Origin: Blastocatellia bacterium
GTDB lineage: Bacteria; Acidobacteriota; Blastocatellia; UBA7656
NCBI GenBank assembly: GCA_035275065.1
Contig: DATENM010000090.1
Span: forward strand, 1 to 64,000
Reading direction: 5' to 3'
DNA length: 64,000 nucleotides
Shown here: positions 43,041 to 51,341 of the stretch, piece after piece
Layout: each line of letters starts with the position of its first letter
Position numbering within the stretch: position 1 is the first letter of the stretch
Notes under the pieces: model-generated
The model's input: the letters and a program-made list of their open reading frames with translations, nothing else
What the model was told of the DNA's origin: nothing
The model's database searches: none
Program-made: the position numbers and the translations under genes

Positions 43041-43424
43041 TCAATCGCCCAGCGCGGCGATGGCTTCGATCTCGATCTGAAAGCCGTAGTGCAGCTCTTT
43101 GACAGGCACGACGGCGCGTGCCGGGCGATGTTCGCCCATCAGCCGCGCATAGACTTGATTGACCGCGCCCCATAGATCGATGTCCGAAATGTAGATCGTG
43201 ACTTTCAATAGCCGGCCCAGGTCGCTACCGGCGGCCCGCAAGATGGCGGCGACGTTGGCCATCGCTTGCTCGGTCTGCGCCTCGATGGAATCGAGCACGC
43301 GCTCGCCGTTCGCCTTGATGGCCAATTGCCCGGCGACAAAGACCAGTCCGTTGTAGACGACCGCCTGCGAGTAATGCCCGCCCGGCGCCGGCGCGTCTTC
43401 GGCCAACACGGTTTTAATCTCCAT
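43041..43424 (-). CDS. RidA family protein (enamine/imine deaminase)
   Basis: A 127-residue trimeric-type protein. The signature is clear: P-A-P-G-G-H-Y-S-Q-A-V-V-Y-N-G-L-V-F-V-A-G-Q, the catalytic Arg in the strand V-V-P-V-K-E-L-H, and E-I-E-A-I-A-A-L at the end. RidA hydrolyses reactive 2-aminoacrylate and similar enamines formed by PLP enzymes. The reading frame is full length, with a G-rich site before the ATG, and heads a minus-strand run of four genes. Confidence 0.9.
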   Translation of the reverse strand: MEIKTVLAEDAPAPGGHYSQAVVYNGLVFVAGQLAIKANGERVLDSIEAQTEQAMANVAAILRAAGSDLGRLLKVTIYISDIDLWGAVNQVYARLMGEHRPARAVVPVKELHYGFQIEIEAIAALGD

Positions 43425-43748
43425 CTCGACTGCCCCCCTTCGCGCCGCATTTTATCGCAAAGCAAAAGAAGAAACCACAGCTTCAGCACGGCCGCATGAC
43501 CAGTCGCAGAAAGGCAGGCAAAGAGGTGCGCCGCGCCGTTTCTTCAGTCCGTCATGATCGGCGGGCGCATTCGTTCTCGATTCCTTGCTGTGTTAAAATG
43601 GTTGGCGATTGAAGCCGTCATTATAAGGGCAAGCAATCCGGAATTTAAAACCGCGGCCGCGACGGGCATTAAATCGAATTTCGCCTGGGGTGACGCAATC
43701 CGACAGATTGCGCCAGAGGCGCAGGCAGCGCGGCTGGAGCAAACCGCC

Positions 43749-44357
43749 ATGAAGAAAGAATACGTCGGCTATGGCTTGATCGGCATTGTGGCCGGGCTGG
43801 TCATTGGCTTCTTTGTCGGCAATGCCATGTATCCGGGCACCAGCGCTTCGCAGCAGAACGTCGCCGCGAGCGGGGGCAATCTGTCGGTCAACGGCGGCCC
43901 GAATCAGCAACTGCCGCCGAATCACCCGACCATCGAGCCGGGCAAGACCGTCCCCGCCGGGCCGCTGCCGCCGGGCGCGAGTGATGCGCCGGCGGGCGAA
44001 ACCCCTGCCGCGGCTCCCGGCTCGAACGCCGGCGCAACCAGCGTGTCGCTGCCGTCACTCGACCCGCTGCCTGCCGGCAACAAAGAAGAGCGCACCGAGC
44101 AAAAGTATAAAAACATCCAGATGCTCAAGGGGCTGCCCGCCGAACGCTTGATGAAGATCATGTTCGCTTTCAAAGATTCGCTCGGCGTTGACTGCACCTT
44201 CTGTCACATCAAAGACCAGTTCGAGAAAGACGACAAGCCGGAGAAGCAGACGGCGCGCAAGATGATCGCTCTGGTCAGGGACGCCAACGCCAAGATCGGC
44301 GCGGCGCGCGTCAGTTGTTACACCTGCCATCGCGGCCAGCAGCGACCAGCGCAGTAG
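43749..44357 (+). CDS. Membrane-anchored reaction-centre-type dihaem cytochrome c
   Basis: A 202-residue protein with an N-terminal membrane anchor (8-28, Y-G-L-I-G-I-V-A-G-L-V-I-G-F-F-V-G), a Pro/Gly/Ala-rich linker (30-110) and one dihaem domain: C-T-F-C-H (149-153) and C-Y-T-C-H (190-194). The block K-Y-K-N-I-Q-M-L-K-G-L-P matches the cytochrome at 9546. The shape suggests a tethered periplasmic electron shuttle that swings on its linker. ATG 43749 is preferred over the frame open from 43554, since the anchor begins there and GGAG lies nine bases upstream. Confidence 0.85.
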   Translation: MKKEYVGYGLIGIVAGLVIGFFVGNAMYPGTSASQQNVAASGGNLSVNGGPNQQLPPNHPTIEPGKTVPAGPLPPGASDAPAGETPAAAPGSNAGATSVSLPSLDPLPAGNKEERTEQKYKNIQMLKGLPAERLMKIMFAFKDSLGVDCTFCHIKDQFEKDDKPEKQTARKMIALVRDANAKIGAARVSCYTCHRGQQRPAQ

Positions 44358-44476
44358 GAATTTTGGATTTTCATGGCTTGGCGCTTCGCGCCGGCGATTT
44401 TGGATTTTAGATTGGCAGAGGGCTACAGATTCTATCGGGTGCGTTTCCCTTAATCCAAAATCCAAAATCCAAAATG
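44358..44476. repeat. STRR-like hairpin, AATCCAA type, inverted copy of 8686-8808
   Basis: GGATTTTCATGGCTTGGCGC near 44366 is the reverse complement of the core at 8755-8800, and both ends carry AATCCAA/TTGGATT arrays. It separates the cytochrome and TPR genes. Confidence 0.8.
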
Positions 44477-44486
44477 TAGAGCCCTT

Positions 44487-45065
44487 ATGTCACAGACACC
44501 TTTAACCGAGGGCCGCCGGCTGGTGGCGCTCGAAACCGGCATCGGCGACATGCCTTTCGGTCGCGCCGAATACCTGAGCGCCGACGAAGAGGCCGCCAAG
44601 CGCGAGGCTTTGCGCTTGTTCCAGGCGGCTTACGAAGCGCAGATGCGCGGCGAGCTGGACGAGGCCGCCGAGCTTTACAGACAATCGCTTGCGGCGCGCC
44701 CGACTGCCGAGGCGCACACCTTCCTGGGATGGACGTACAGTTTCATGGGGCTGACCGACGAAGCGATTGCCGAATGCCATCGGGCGATTGAGGTTGACCC
44801 CGACTTCGGAAATCCGTATAACGACATCGGCGCTTACCTGATTGAGAGAGGCGACCTGAGAGGGGCGCTGCCCTGGTTGCGGCGCGCGCTCACGGCGCCG
44901 CGTTATGAAGCCAGCTTTTATCCGCACTTCAATCTCGGTCGGGTCTATGAAGCCGAGCGCCGCTATTACGACGCGCTCGATCATTATCAGGCGGCGCTTC
45001 AGTTGAATCCGCAGTACGTGCTGGCGGCGCGCGCCCTCAGACGATTGCAGAGCAAGCTGAATTGA
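44487..45065 (+). CDS. TPR repeat protein
   Basis: A 192-residue soluble protein with at least three tetratricopeptide repeats: Y-E-A-Q-M-R-G-E-L-D-E-A-A-E-L-Y (about 50-80), A-H-T-F-L-G-W-T-Y-S-F-M-G (about 80-110) and F-N-L-G-R-V-Y-E-A-E-R-R-Y-Y-D-A-L-D (about 150-180). No signal peptide. It probably acts as a protein-interaction scaffold. The partner is unknown; the small coiled-coil gene 12 bp downstream is the best candidate. Confidence 0.82.
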   Translation: MSQTPLTEGRRLVALETGIGDMPFGRAEYLSADEEAAKREALRLFQAAYEAQMRGELDEAAELYRQSLAARPTAEAHTFLGWTYSFMGLTDEAIAECHRAIEVDPDFGNPYNDIGAYLIERGDLRGALPWLRRALTAPRYEASFYPHFNLGRVYEAERRYYDALDHYQAALQLNPQYVLAARALRRLQSKLN

Positions 45066-45077
45066 AGCGAGGCGAAA

Positions 45078-45440
45078 ATGAGCAATGACGAATTAGAACG
45101 GCGAATCAACAACAAGATAGAGGCCCTCGTTGAATTACAAGCAAATCTTCGCGAAGCGATAGCCGAACTCCCAAAAGTAGAGCGCATCCAAAATACGCGC
45201 ATTGAGGAAAGCCGCCAACAACTCGTCGCGCTGATCGAGGTGGCCCGCAGTCATGATGAGCGGCTTGAGCGGATCGAAAAGCAGCAAGAAGAAACCGGCA
45301 GGCTGATGGAAGAAAGCCGCAGGCTCGCCGAGAAAAACACGCAGGAGATCGCCGCGCTGCGCGAACAGGGGAAAGAGCAGGACGAGAGAATCAACGCGCT
45401 CATCCGCATCGTCGAAGGGCATATTTCCAATCATCCGTAG
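45078..45440 (+). CDS. Small coiled-coil protein
   Basis: A 120-residue, highly charged protein predicted to be almost all helix. Heptads run through L-E-R-R-I-N-N-K-I-E-A-L-V-E-L and I-E-K-Q-Q-E-E-T-G-R-L-M-E-E-S-R. No signal peptide, no enzyme motif. Such proteins are common in this phylum; I cannot assign a role. GAGG lies upstream of the ATG. Confidence 0.7.
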   Translation: MSNDELERRINNKIEALVELQANLREAIAELPKVERIQNTRIEESRQQLVALIEVARSHDERLERIEKQQEETGRLMEESRRLAEKNTQEIAALREQGKEQDERINALIRIVEGHISNHP

Positions 45441-45473
45441 AGCAGCGGACGGCAGCAGAGTAGGGGAGAACGA

Positions 45474-46088
45474 ATGGACGTATTGACTCACCGAGGCGGC
45501 TGGATCGAAGTAATCGCCGGCGGCATGTTCAGCGGCAAGAGCGAAGAGTTGATCCGCCGCGTGCGCCGCGCCGAGATCGCCCGCCAGCGCACGCAGATCT
45601 TCAAGCCGGCCATTGATAACCGCTTCGATGCCAAGCGCATCATCTCGCGCGACAACCGCGGCATCGATGCCATCGCCGTCGCCAACACCGCCGAGCTGCG
45701 CGCCAACCTCGTCTTTGGCGTCAAGGTCGTCGGCATTGACGAAGTGCAGTTCTTCGATAACCCCATCGTAGACCTCTGTATGGAACTGGCCGACGCCGGC
45801 ATCCGCGTCATCGCCGCCGGGCTGGATCAGGATTACATGCGCCGCCCGTTCGGCCCCATGCCGGCGCTGCTGTCGGTGGCCGAATACGTCGCCAAGATGC
45901 ATGCGGTCTGCGTGCGCTGCGGCGGCCCGGCGCATTATTCGCAGCGCGTCTCGGGTGGCAATTCGCAGATCGAAGTCGGCGATATCTCTTACGAGGCGCG
46001 CTGCCGCGTCTGCTTCGAGCCTTACATCGCCAAGCCGACGCCGGAGAAGGACGACGCCTTCCAGCACCAGAGCGATGCGATTCAATAA
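45474..46088 (+). CDS. tdk: Thymidine kinase
   Basis: A 204-residue type II thymidine kinase that phosphorylates thymidine for salvage. The P-loop is G-G-M-F-S-G-K-S-E-E (16-25), the Walker B/catalytic region V-V-G-I-D-E-V-Q-F-F-D near 87-96 and the lasso D-Y-M-R-R-P-F-G near 121. The C-terminal zinc site has C-V-R-C-G and C-R-V-C. A strong GGGGAG-type site lies upstream. Length is normal. It precedes the lysine genes on the same strand. Confidence 0.9.
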   Translation: MDVLTHRGGWIEVIAGGMFSGKSEELIRRVRRAEIARQRTQIFKPAIDNRFDAKRIISRDNRGIDAIAVANTAELRANLVFGVKVVGIDEVQFFDNPIVDLCMELADAGIRVIAAGLDQDYMRRPFGPMPALLSVAEYVAKMHAVCVRCGGPAHYSQRVSGGNSQIEVGDISYEARCRVCFEPYIAKPTPEKDDAFQHQSDAIQ

Positions 46089-46118
46089 GGCTCGCGCCGC
46101 CCGCCCCCTGATCATCAC

Positions 46119-47138
46119 ATGATGAATGTATTCGAGTTGACCCGCCGGCTGATCGAGATTCCATCCATCAGCGGCGAGGAAAAAGCCGTGGCCGAATTCC
46201 TGGCCGACTACCTGAGCCGCATGGGCTTCAAGGTCGAATTGCAGGAAGCCGAAGCCAACCGCCCGAACCTCTATGCCCGCCACGGCGAGCCGCGGGTCGT
46301 GATGTCCACGCACACAGACACCGTGCCGCCTTACGTCGAGTTTCGCGAAGACGAGCAAGCCATCTACGGGCGCGGTGCCTGCGACGCCAAAGGGATCATT
46401 GCGGCGATGGTCAAAGCCGCCGAGCAATTGCTTGCCGCGGGTGGTACGGACTTCGGGCTGCTGCTTGTCGTTGGTGAAGAGGCCGGCAGCGCCGGGGCGC
46501 GCGCCGCCAACCAGATCGCCAATCGCTCGCGCTATCTGATTAACGGCGAGCCGACCGAATCGCGCCTGGCGCTCGGCTCGAAAGGGGCTCTCAGAGCCGC
46601 TTTAAAGGCCGTAGGGCGCGCCGCGCATTCGGCCTATCCGCACATTGGCGAGTCCGCGATTGATAAGCTGCTCGACATTCTCGCCGACCTGCGCCGCCTT
46701 GAATTACCGACCGATGCGAGGCTCGGCCCTACGACGTTGAACATCGGCATCATCCGTGGCGGCGTCGCTACGAACGTCATCGCGCCCGAAGCCGAAGCCG
46801 AATTGCTCTTTCGCATCGTCACCGATGCCGCGACGGTCAAGCGGTTGTTTGAAGCGACGGTCAACGGGCGGGCCGAGATCGCTTACAGCTTCGCCTGTGA
46901 TGCGGTGTTTATGGAGGCGCTTGAAGGCTTCGAGACCGAAGTCGTCGCCTTCACCACAGACATTCCGCTGCTCAGTAACTGGGGCAAGCCGCTGCTGTTC
47001 GGCCCCGGCTCGATACTTGACGCGCACACCGAGCATGAGAGAATTTCAAAGTCAGAGCTATTGCGCGCCGTGGACGTTTACACAGCGATAGTCACGACGC
47101 TACGAGCGAGAATCGCGGACGGCGCGCGACCGGCTTGA
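46119..47138 (+). CDS. M20 family metallo-deacylase, probable succinyl-diaminopimelate desuccinylase (DapE-like)
   Basis: A 339-residue two-zinc hydrolase. Ligands are visible: H in M-S-T-H-T-D-T-V, D in G-R-G-A-C-D-A-K-G, the catalytic Glu pair in V-V-G-E-E-A-G-S, and H in the C-terminal D-A-H-T-E-H-E. Family members remove acyl groups from ornithine, lysine or diaminopimelate. Because asd, lysC, dapB, dapA and dapD follow on the same strand, the DapE step is the natural assignment. ArgE or LysK cannot be excluded on sequence alone. Confidence 0.8.
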   Translation: MMNVFELTRRLIEIPSISGEEKAVAEFLADYLSRMGFKVELQEAEANRPNLYARHGEPRVVMSTHTDTVPPYVEFREDEQAIYGRGACDAKGIIAAMVKAAEQLLAAGGTDFGLLLVVGEEAGSAGARAANQIANRSRYLINGEPTESRLALGSKGALRAALKAVGRAAHSAYPHIGESAIDKLLDILADLRRLELPTDARLGPTTLNIGIIRGGVATNVIAPEAEAELLFRIVTDAATVKRLFEATVNGRAEIAYSFACDAVFMEALEGFETEVVAFTTDIPLLSNWGKPLLFGPGSILDAHTEHERISKSELLRAVDVYTAIVTTLRARIADGARPA

Positions 47139-47170
47139 ATCTAGCGGGCGCACACTTTGGGGAGTCACTC

Positions 47171-48226
47171 ATGGCGAACAAAATACCCGTCGGCGTGCTC
47201 GGCGCGACCGGCGCCGTCGGACAGAAATTCGTTAAGCTATTAGAGAATCATCCGTGGTTCGAGCTGACCGAGCTGGCGGCCTCTGACCGCTCTGCCGGCA
47301 AGCCTTATAAAGACGCGACGCTCTGGCGGCAATACACGCCCATCCCTGACCGGGTCAAAGACCGCGTGGTCAAGCCGTGCGAGCCGACGCTCGACACTCG
47401 TGTCGTCTTTTCAGGGCTCGACTCGTCGGTTGCAGGCGAAGTCGAAGAGAACTTCGCGCGCGCCGGTTACATTGTCGTCAGCAACTCGAAGAACCATCGC
47501 ATGGACGAAGACGTGCCGCTGCTGATCCCCGAAGTCAATCCCGACCACCTCGGCCTGATCAAAACGCAGCGCGCGCGCCGCAACTGGTCGGGGGCCATCG
47601 TTACGAATCCCAACTGTTCGACCATCGGGCTGGTGATGCCGTTTGCGCCGCTCGACCGCGCCTTCGGCATCAAGCGCGCCGTCGTCGTCACCCTGCAAGC
47701 GTTGTCGGGCGCGGGCTATCCCGGCGTGTCGGCCACAGATATCGTCGGCAACATCATTCCGTTCATCGGCGGCAGCGAAGAAGACAAGATCGAAACCGAG
47801 CCGCGCAAGATCATGGGCCGGCTTGCCGGCGACCACGTCGAGATGCTCGATTGCAAAATCAGCGCGCACGTCAATCGCGTCGCCGTCGAAGACGGTCACA
47901 GCGAGTGCGTGTCGGTCGAGTTTGAAAAGAAACCGTCAATCGAAGAAGTCACGCGCGTGCTCGCCGAATTCACTTCCCTGCCGCAAGAGCTGCGGTTGCC
48001 GTTTGCGCCTGAGCACCCGGTGATCGTGATGAGCGAGCGCGACCGTCCGCAGCCGCGCTTTGACCGCGACGCCGGCAATGGCATGAGCGCCGTCGTCGGT
48101 CGCCTGCGCCCGTGCCCGGTCTTCGACCTGCGCTTCGTCGTGCTGTCGCACAACACGATTCGCGGTGCGGCGGGCGCGGCCATCCTCAACGCCGAGCTGA
48201 TGAAGGTGCAAGGCTATCTTGATTAG
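47171..48226 (+). CDS. asd: Aspartate-semialdehyde dehydrogenase
   Basis: A 351-residue enzyme that reduces aspartyl phosphate to aspartate semialdehyde, the shared step for lysine, threonine and methionine. NADP loop V-L-G-A-T-G-A-V-G-Q (8-17), catalytic Cys in V-T-N-P-N-C-S-T-I-G near 152, and substrate region G-A-G-Y-P-G-V-S. It is the longer, archaeal/fungal-like subclass (about 350 residues). ATG 47171 has GGGGAG upstream; the open frame from 47135 extends into the previous gene. Confidence 0.9.
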   Translation: MANKIPVGVLGATGAVGQKFVKLLENHPWFELTELAASDRSAGKPYKDATLWRQYTPIPDRVKDRVVKPCEPTLDTRVVFSGLDSSVAGEVEENFARAGYIVVSNSKNHRMDEDVPLLIPEVNPDHLGLIKTQRARRNWSGAIVTNPNCSTIGLVMPFAPLDRAFGIKRAVVVTLQALSGAGYPGVSATDIVGNIIPFIGGSEEDKIETEPRKIMGRLAGDHVEMLDCKISAHVNRVAVEDGHSECVSVEFEKKPSIEEVTRVLAEFTSLPQELRLPFAPEHPVIVMSERDRPQPRFDRDAGNGMSAVVGRLRPCPVFDLRFVVLSHNTIRGAAGAAILNAELMKVQGYLD

Positions 48227-48441
48227 GAGGCAGGAAGCAGGAGGCAGGAGGCAGTCCCGGCAGGGACGCAATGTTTATAGTGATAGATGGCGAAAATGAT
48301 GAAGCCCCGTAGGGGCGAAATCTTGACATTGCGCTCCTACGGAGCTTGCATCCTTTAGGGGGGCGGTAACTATAAACATCGCACTCCTAACGGAGCTTGC
48401 AGATCAACTGCCTGCCTCCTGCCTCCTGCTTCCTGCCTCCT
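48227..48441. repeat. Composite hairpin: GCAGGAG-type arms enclosing another repeat
   Basis: The arms GGAGGCAGG... (48227-48254) and GCCTCCTG... (48408-48441) pair, and between them lies a whole copy of the CTCCGTAGGAGCG element (48253-48398). A heptamer hairpin was apparently entered by a second element, or the two were captured together. It separates asd and lysC on one strand. Confidence 0.85.
48253..48398. repeat. Composite palindromic repeat, CTCCGTAGGAGCG family, copy 2
   Basis: Same order as 12705-12877: GTCCCGGCAGGGAC, then ATGTTTATAGT, then a central stem (GCCCCGTAGGGGC and GCGCTCCTACGGAGC), then ACTATAAACAT and GCACTCCTAACGGAGC. Differences between the copies are partly compensatory (CTCCGTAGGAG versus CCCCGTAGGGG), so base pairing seems to be kept. 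Confidence 0.8.
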
Positions 48442-48453
48442 TTGGATTACACC

Positions 48454-49857
48454 ATGATTGTGATGAAATTCGGCGGCACTTCGGTCGAAGATGCCGCGTC
48501 CGTCGAGCGGGTTACGGAAATCATTCGGGCGCGATTGCAGCAGCGGCCCGTCGTCGTCGTCTCGGCAATGGGCAAGACGACGCGCAAGCTCTTGCAGGCC
48601 GCCGAAGCCAGCGCCGCGGGCGACGCTCGCACGACGCTTGCCATCGTCGCCGACCTGAAGACTCGCCACCTGAGCGAAGCCCGCGCGCTCGTGAGGTCGT
48701 CTGCTGAGCGCGCCGTCTTCTCGATCATTGATCGCCATTTCGACGAGCTGAAAAAACTGCTCGAAGGGCTGGCCATCCTCGGCGAAGTGCCGCCGCGCGG
48801 GCTCGACAAGATTCTCTCGTACGGCGAGCTGTTGTCGTCGGCAATCGTCGCAGACGCTTTGGCCGAGCGCGGCGTGCCGGCGCGCTTGCTCGACGCGCGC
48901 GACTTCATGATCACCGATGATCGCTTCGGCGGCGCATCGCCGCTGTTCGACATCACCAACGCGAAGGCGCGCGAGGTCATTCAACCGGTCATCGAACGGG
49001 GCGAGGTCGCGGTCATTCAAGGCTTCATCGGCGCGACCCGCGAAGGCGCGACGACAACGCTCGGCTTTGAAGGCTCGGATTACACGGCGGCAGTCGTCGG
49101 CGCGGCGCTCGCCGCAGACGACATTCAAATCTGGAAAGACGTTTCAGGCTTGATGACCACCGACCCGCGCATCTTTGCCGAGGCGCGCACGGTCAAGGCT
49201 TGCACGTTCGCGGAGGCCGCCGATCTGACTTACTTTGGCGCCAAGGTGCTGCACCCGAAAGCCATTCATCCGGCGGCGCGGCAGAACATCCCCGTCCACA
49301 TCTATAACTCGAAGCAGCCTGAGGCGACCGGCACCGCCATCAATGCGACCGCGCCGCGCTGCGCCAACCTGATCAAGTCCATCGCCTACAAGCGGCCCAT
49401 CACGGTTATCCATGCGCAAGGCGAGAGCATCAGCAACGACACGCGGGCGGTCGCGCCGGAAGATTTCCTGAAGACGCTGCTCAATGCGCTGACCCGGCAC
49501 GCGGCCCGTCCGCTGCTGGTCGGCGTCTCGGCTTCGAGCGTCGCCGCGGCGGTTGACGGGCGCGAATTGACCGAAGCGCGCCAGCGCGATCTGCTTGAAG
49601 AGATCGGCAGGTTCGCGACCGTAAGCCTCGACCGCGACTGCGCCATCGTTTCACTGGTCGGCGAAGAGTTGCGCGCCGACACGCGGCTTGCGAGCCGCGT
49701 CTTTGCGGCCATTGACGAAACCGAAATCGGCGTCATCCTGCACGGCTCGTCGCCCATCAGCATGAATCTGGTCGTCGCCGAAGCCGCCGTCGCCGAGGTG
49801 ATTGCGCGCTTGCACAAGGTCTTTTTCGCCTCTCCCGACCCGCAGGTGTTTGAATAG
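48454..49857 (+). CDS. lysC: Aspartate kinase
   Basis: A 467-residue kinase, the first step of the aspartate family pathway. N-terminal V-M-K-F-G-G-T-S-V-E-D, substrate block near residue 40, G-F-I-G-A-T-R-E-G-A-T-T-T-L-G near 193, and I-W-K-D-V-S-G near 228. The C-terminal 150 residues contain two ACT-like folds (S-K-Q-P-E-A-T-G-T and I-V-S-L-V-G-E-E-L-R) for allosteric feedback, probably by lysine or threonine. ATG 48454 is used; the frame upstream is repeat. It follows asd after the composite hairpin. Confidence 0.9.
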   Translation: MIVMKFGGTSVEDAASVERVTEIIRARLQQRPVVVVSAMGKTTRKLLQAAEASAAGDARTTLAIVADLKTRHLSEARALVRSSAERAVFSIIDRHFDELKKLLEGLAILGEVPPRGLDKILSYGELLSSAIVADALAERGVPARLLDARDFMITDDRFGGASPLFDITNAKAREVIQPVIERGEVAVIQGFIGATREGATTTLGFEGSDYTAAVVGAALAADDIQIWKDVSGLMTTDPRIFAEARTVKACTFAEAADLTYFGAKVLHPKAIHPAARQNIPVHIYNSKQPEATGTAINATAPRCANLIKSIAYKRPITVIHAQGESISNDTRAVAPEDFLKTLLNALTRHAARPLLVGVSASSVAAAVDGRELTEARQRDLLEEIGRFATVSLDRDCAIVSLVGEELRADTRLASRVFAAIDETEIGVILHGSSPISMNLVVAEAAVAEVIARLHKVFFASPDPQVFE

Positions 49858-49915
49858 TGACCGGCCATCGCTCCATATCATGGTTTGGCTGATCATCTGC
49901 GGTTCGGTATGATTG

Positions 49916-49948
49916 ATCGGGCACCGTGCATGCCCGATGCGTTATAAT
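49916..49948 (+). promoter_or_regulatory. Perfect 8-bp inverted repeat abutting a -10-like element
   Basis: ATCGGGCA (49916-49923) and TGCCCGAT (49931-49938) flank a 7-base loop, and TATAAT (49943-49948) begins four bases later. There is no T-tract, so an operator for the following gene is as likely as a terminator of lysC. A -35 at proper distance was not found. Confidence 0.35.
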
Positions 49949-50005
49949 CACCGTCGGTTGATTTTATTTTCTCCGGTCGTCCCAATGGTTGAATGTCGTA
50001 TGTGT

Positions 50006-50566
50006 ATGCTGAGGAAAACAAGAATACTGATTGTCTTAATGGTGACGGGTTTGCTGGCGCTATCGAGCGCGGCGCAGTCGGCGCGGCTCAAATCGCCGCC
50101 GCGCAGCGTCAAGCCGAGCGCCCCGGCACCCGTAGTCAAAAACACCTGGCGCGGCCTGACGCCGTTGCAGTCTTCCGCCGGCGAGGTCGCGCAACTGGTC
50201 GGCACGGACGCTGACCTGTCGAATGCGCCGGTCGGCGGGCCTTACAAAGTGGATGGCGGCGAAGTGACCTTCTCGTTCCTGACGCCGAGCCTTGCTAAAA
50301 TGTACCGCGCGCCGCGCACCCTGCATGGCAAGCTCTTCACGATCTATTTCACGCCGCTCGGTCGCATCGAGCGCGCCGACCTGAAACTCGCTGCCAGCTT
50401 CAGAGTGTGCAAGGAGCAGCAGACGCCTGGCTATTATTATCTGGTCAATGACGCCGGCATCGCCTACCGCATGCGCCGCGGCGACGACACGGTGGAAACG
50501 ATCATCTATCAGCCGTCGCGCGCCGAGATTCAGCGCCTGGCGGTCAACACGGAATGCGTCTTCTAG
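50006..50566 (+). CDS. Exported protein of unknown function
   Basis: A protein of about 186 residues with a signal peptide if started at 50006 (R-I-L-I-V-L-M-V-T-G-L-L-A-L-S-S-A-A-Q-S). In-frame ATG codons at 49985 and 50000 are alternatives, none with a convincing ribosome site. The mature part is beta-rich with Y-K-V-D-G-G-E-V-T-F-S-F-L and Y-Y-Y-L-V-N-D-A-G-I-A-Y-R-M-R-R-G. I do not recognise it. It breaks the lysine gene order between lysC and dapB and has no evident link to that pathway. Confidence 0.7.
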   Translation: MLRKTRILIVLMVTGLLALSSAAQSARLKSPPRSVKPSAPAPVVKNTWRGLTPLQSSAGEVAQLVGTDADLSNAPVGGPYKVDGGEVTFSFLTPSLAKMYRAPRTLHGKLFTIYFTPLGRIERADLKLAASFRVCKEQQTPGYYYLVNDAGIAYRMRRGDDTVETIIYQPSRAEIQRLAVNTECVF

Positions 50567-50570
50567 GGCG

Positions 50571-50648
50571 GTGACAAGTGACAAGTGACGAGTGCCAAGA
50601 CGCACCACTCGGCCACTTCTTGTCACTTGTCACTTGTCACTTGTCACT
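50571..50648. repeat. STRR-like hairpin, GTCACTT type, ending at the dapB start codon
   Basis: The left arm carries AAGTGACAAGTGACGAG, the right arm TTGTCACTTGTCACTTGTCA; the last unit ends at 50648, directly before ATG 50649. There is no Shine-Dalgarno between repeat and start. Confidence 0.85.
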
Positions 50649-51341
50649 ATGAAAATCGCGTTGCTCGGTTACGGCAAGATGGGGCGGATGGTTGAAGAGG
50701 CGGCCAGCCGCCGGCAGATCGAAGTCGTCTGCGTCATTGATCCGCTGGCCGGCTCGCGCGGGCGGCTCGAAGACGCCGACGTGTGCATCGATTTCTCTGA
50801 ACCGGCGGCGGTGATCGATAACATCAAACGGGTCGCGGCTGCCGGGCGGGCGATGGTCGTCGGCACCACCGGCTGGTATGACCGCATCGAAGAGGTGCGC
50901 CGCATCGTAGACATGGGGCAGGTCGGTTTCGTCTACGGCTCGAACTTTTCCATCGCCGTCAACCTGATGTTCAAGATCGCCCGCTACAGCGCTCGCCTGT
51001 TTAGCCGCTTCAACTCACACGAGCCGTTTCTCACCGAGGCGCATCACCAGTTTAAGAAAGACGCGCCATCAGGCACGGCGATCTTCCTGAAGCGCGAAGT
51101 CGAAGCCGAAACGAAGCGTGACGTGCCGGTCGCCAGTCTGCGCGCAGGCTTCATTCCCGGCACGCACACCGTCGGCTTTGACTCCGAAGCCGACACCCTG
51201 GCGATCACCCACACGGCGCGCAGCCGCGCAGGCTTTGCCGATGGCGCCATCGTCGCCGCCGAGTGGATCGCCCCGCGCCGCGGCTTTTACGAGTTTTCTG
51301 AAATCATCGCCGAACAGCTTAAAGAAAGAGATGAGTCATAA
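50649..51341 (+). CDS. dapB: 4-hydroxy-tetrahydrodipicolinate reductase
   Basis: A 230-residue NAD(P)H enzyme of lysine/diaminopimelate synthesis. N-terminal cofactor loop A-L-L-G-Y-G-K-M-G-R-M (4-14), V-V-G-T-T-G-W near 77, and the family catalytic motif E-A-H-H-Q-F-K-K-D-A-P-S-G-T-A near 133-147 with the two His and the Lys. It belongs to the shorter class (Escherichia coli DapB is about 270 residues), but all key motifs are kept. The start codon directly follows the repeat hairpin. It shares one base with the dapA start. Confidence 0.9.
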   Translation: MKIALLGYGKMGRMVEEAASRRQIEVVCVIDPLAGSRGRLEDADVCIDFSEPAAVIDNIKRVAAAGRAMVVGTTGWYDRIEEVRRIVDMGQVGFVYGSNFSIAVNLMFKIARYSARLFSRFNSHEPFLTEAHHQFKKDAPSGTAIFLKREVEAETKRDVPVASLRAGFIPGTHTVGFDSEADTLAITHTARSRAGFADGAIVAAEWIAPRRGFYEFSEIIAEQLKERDES

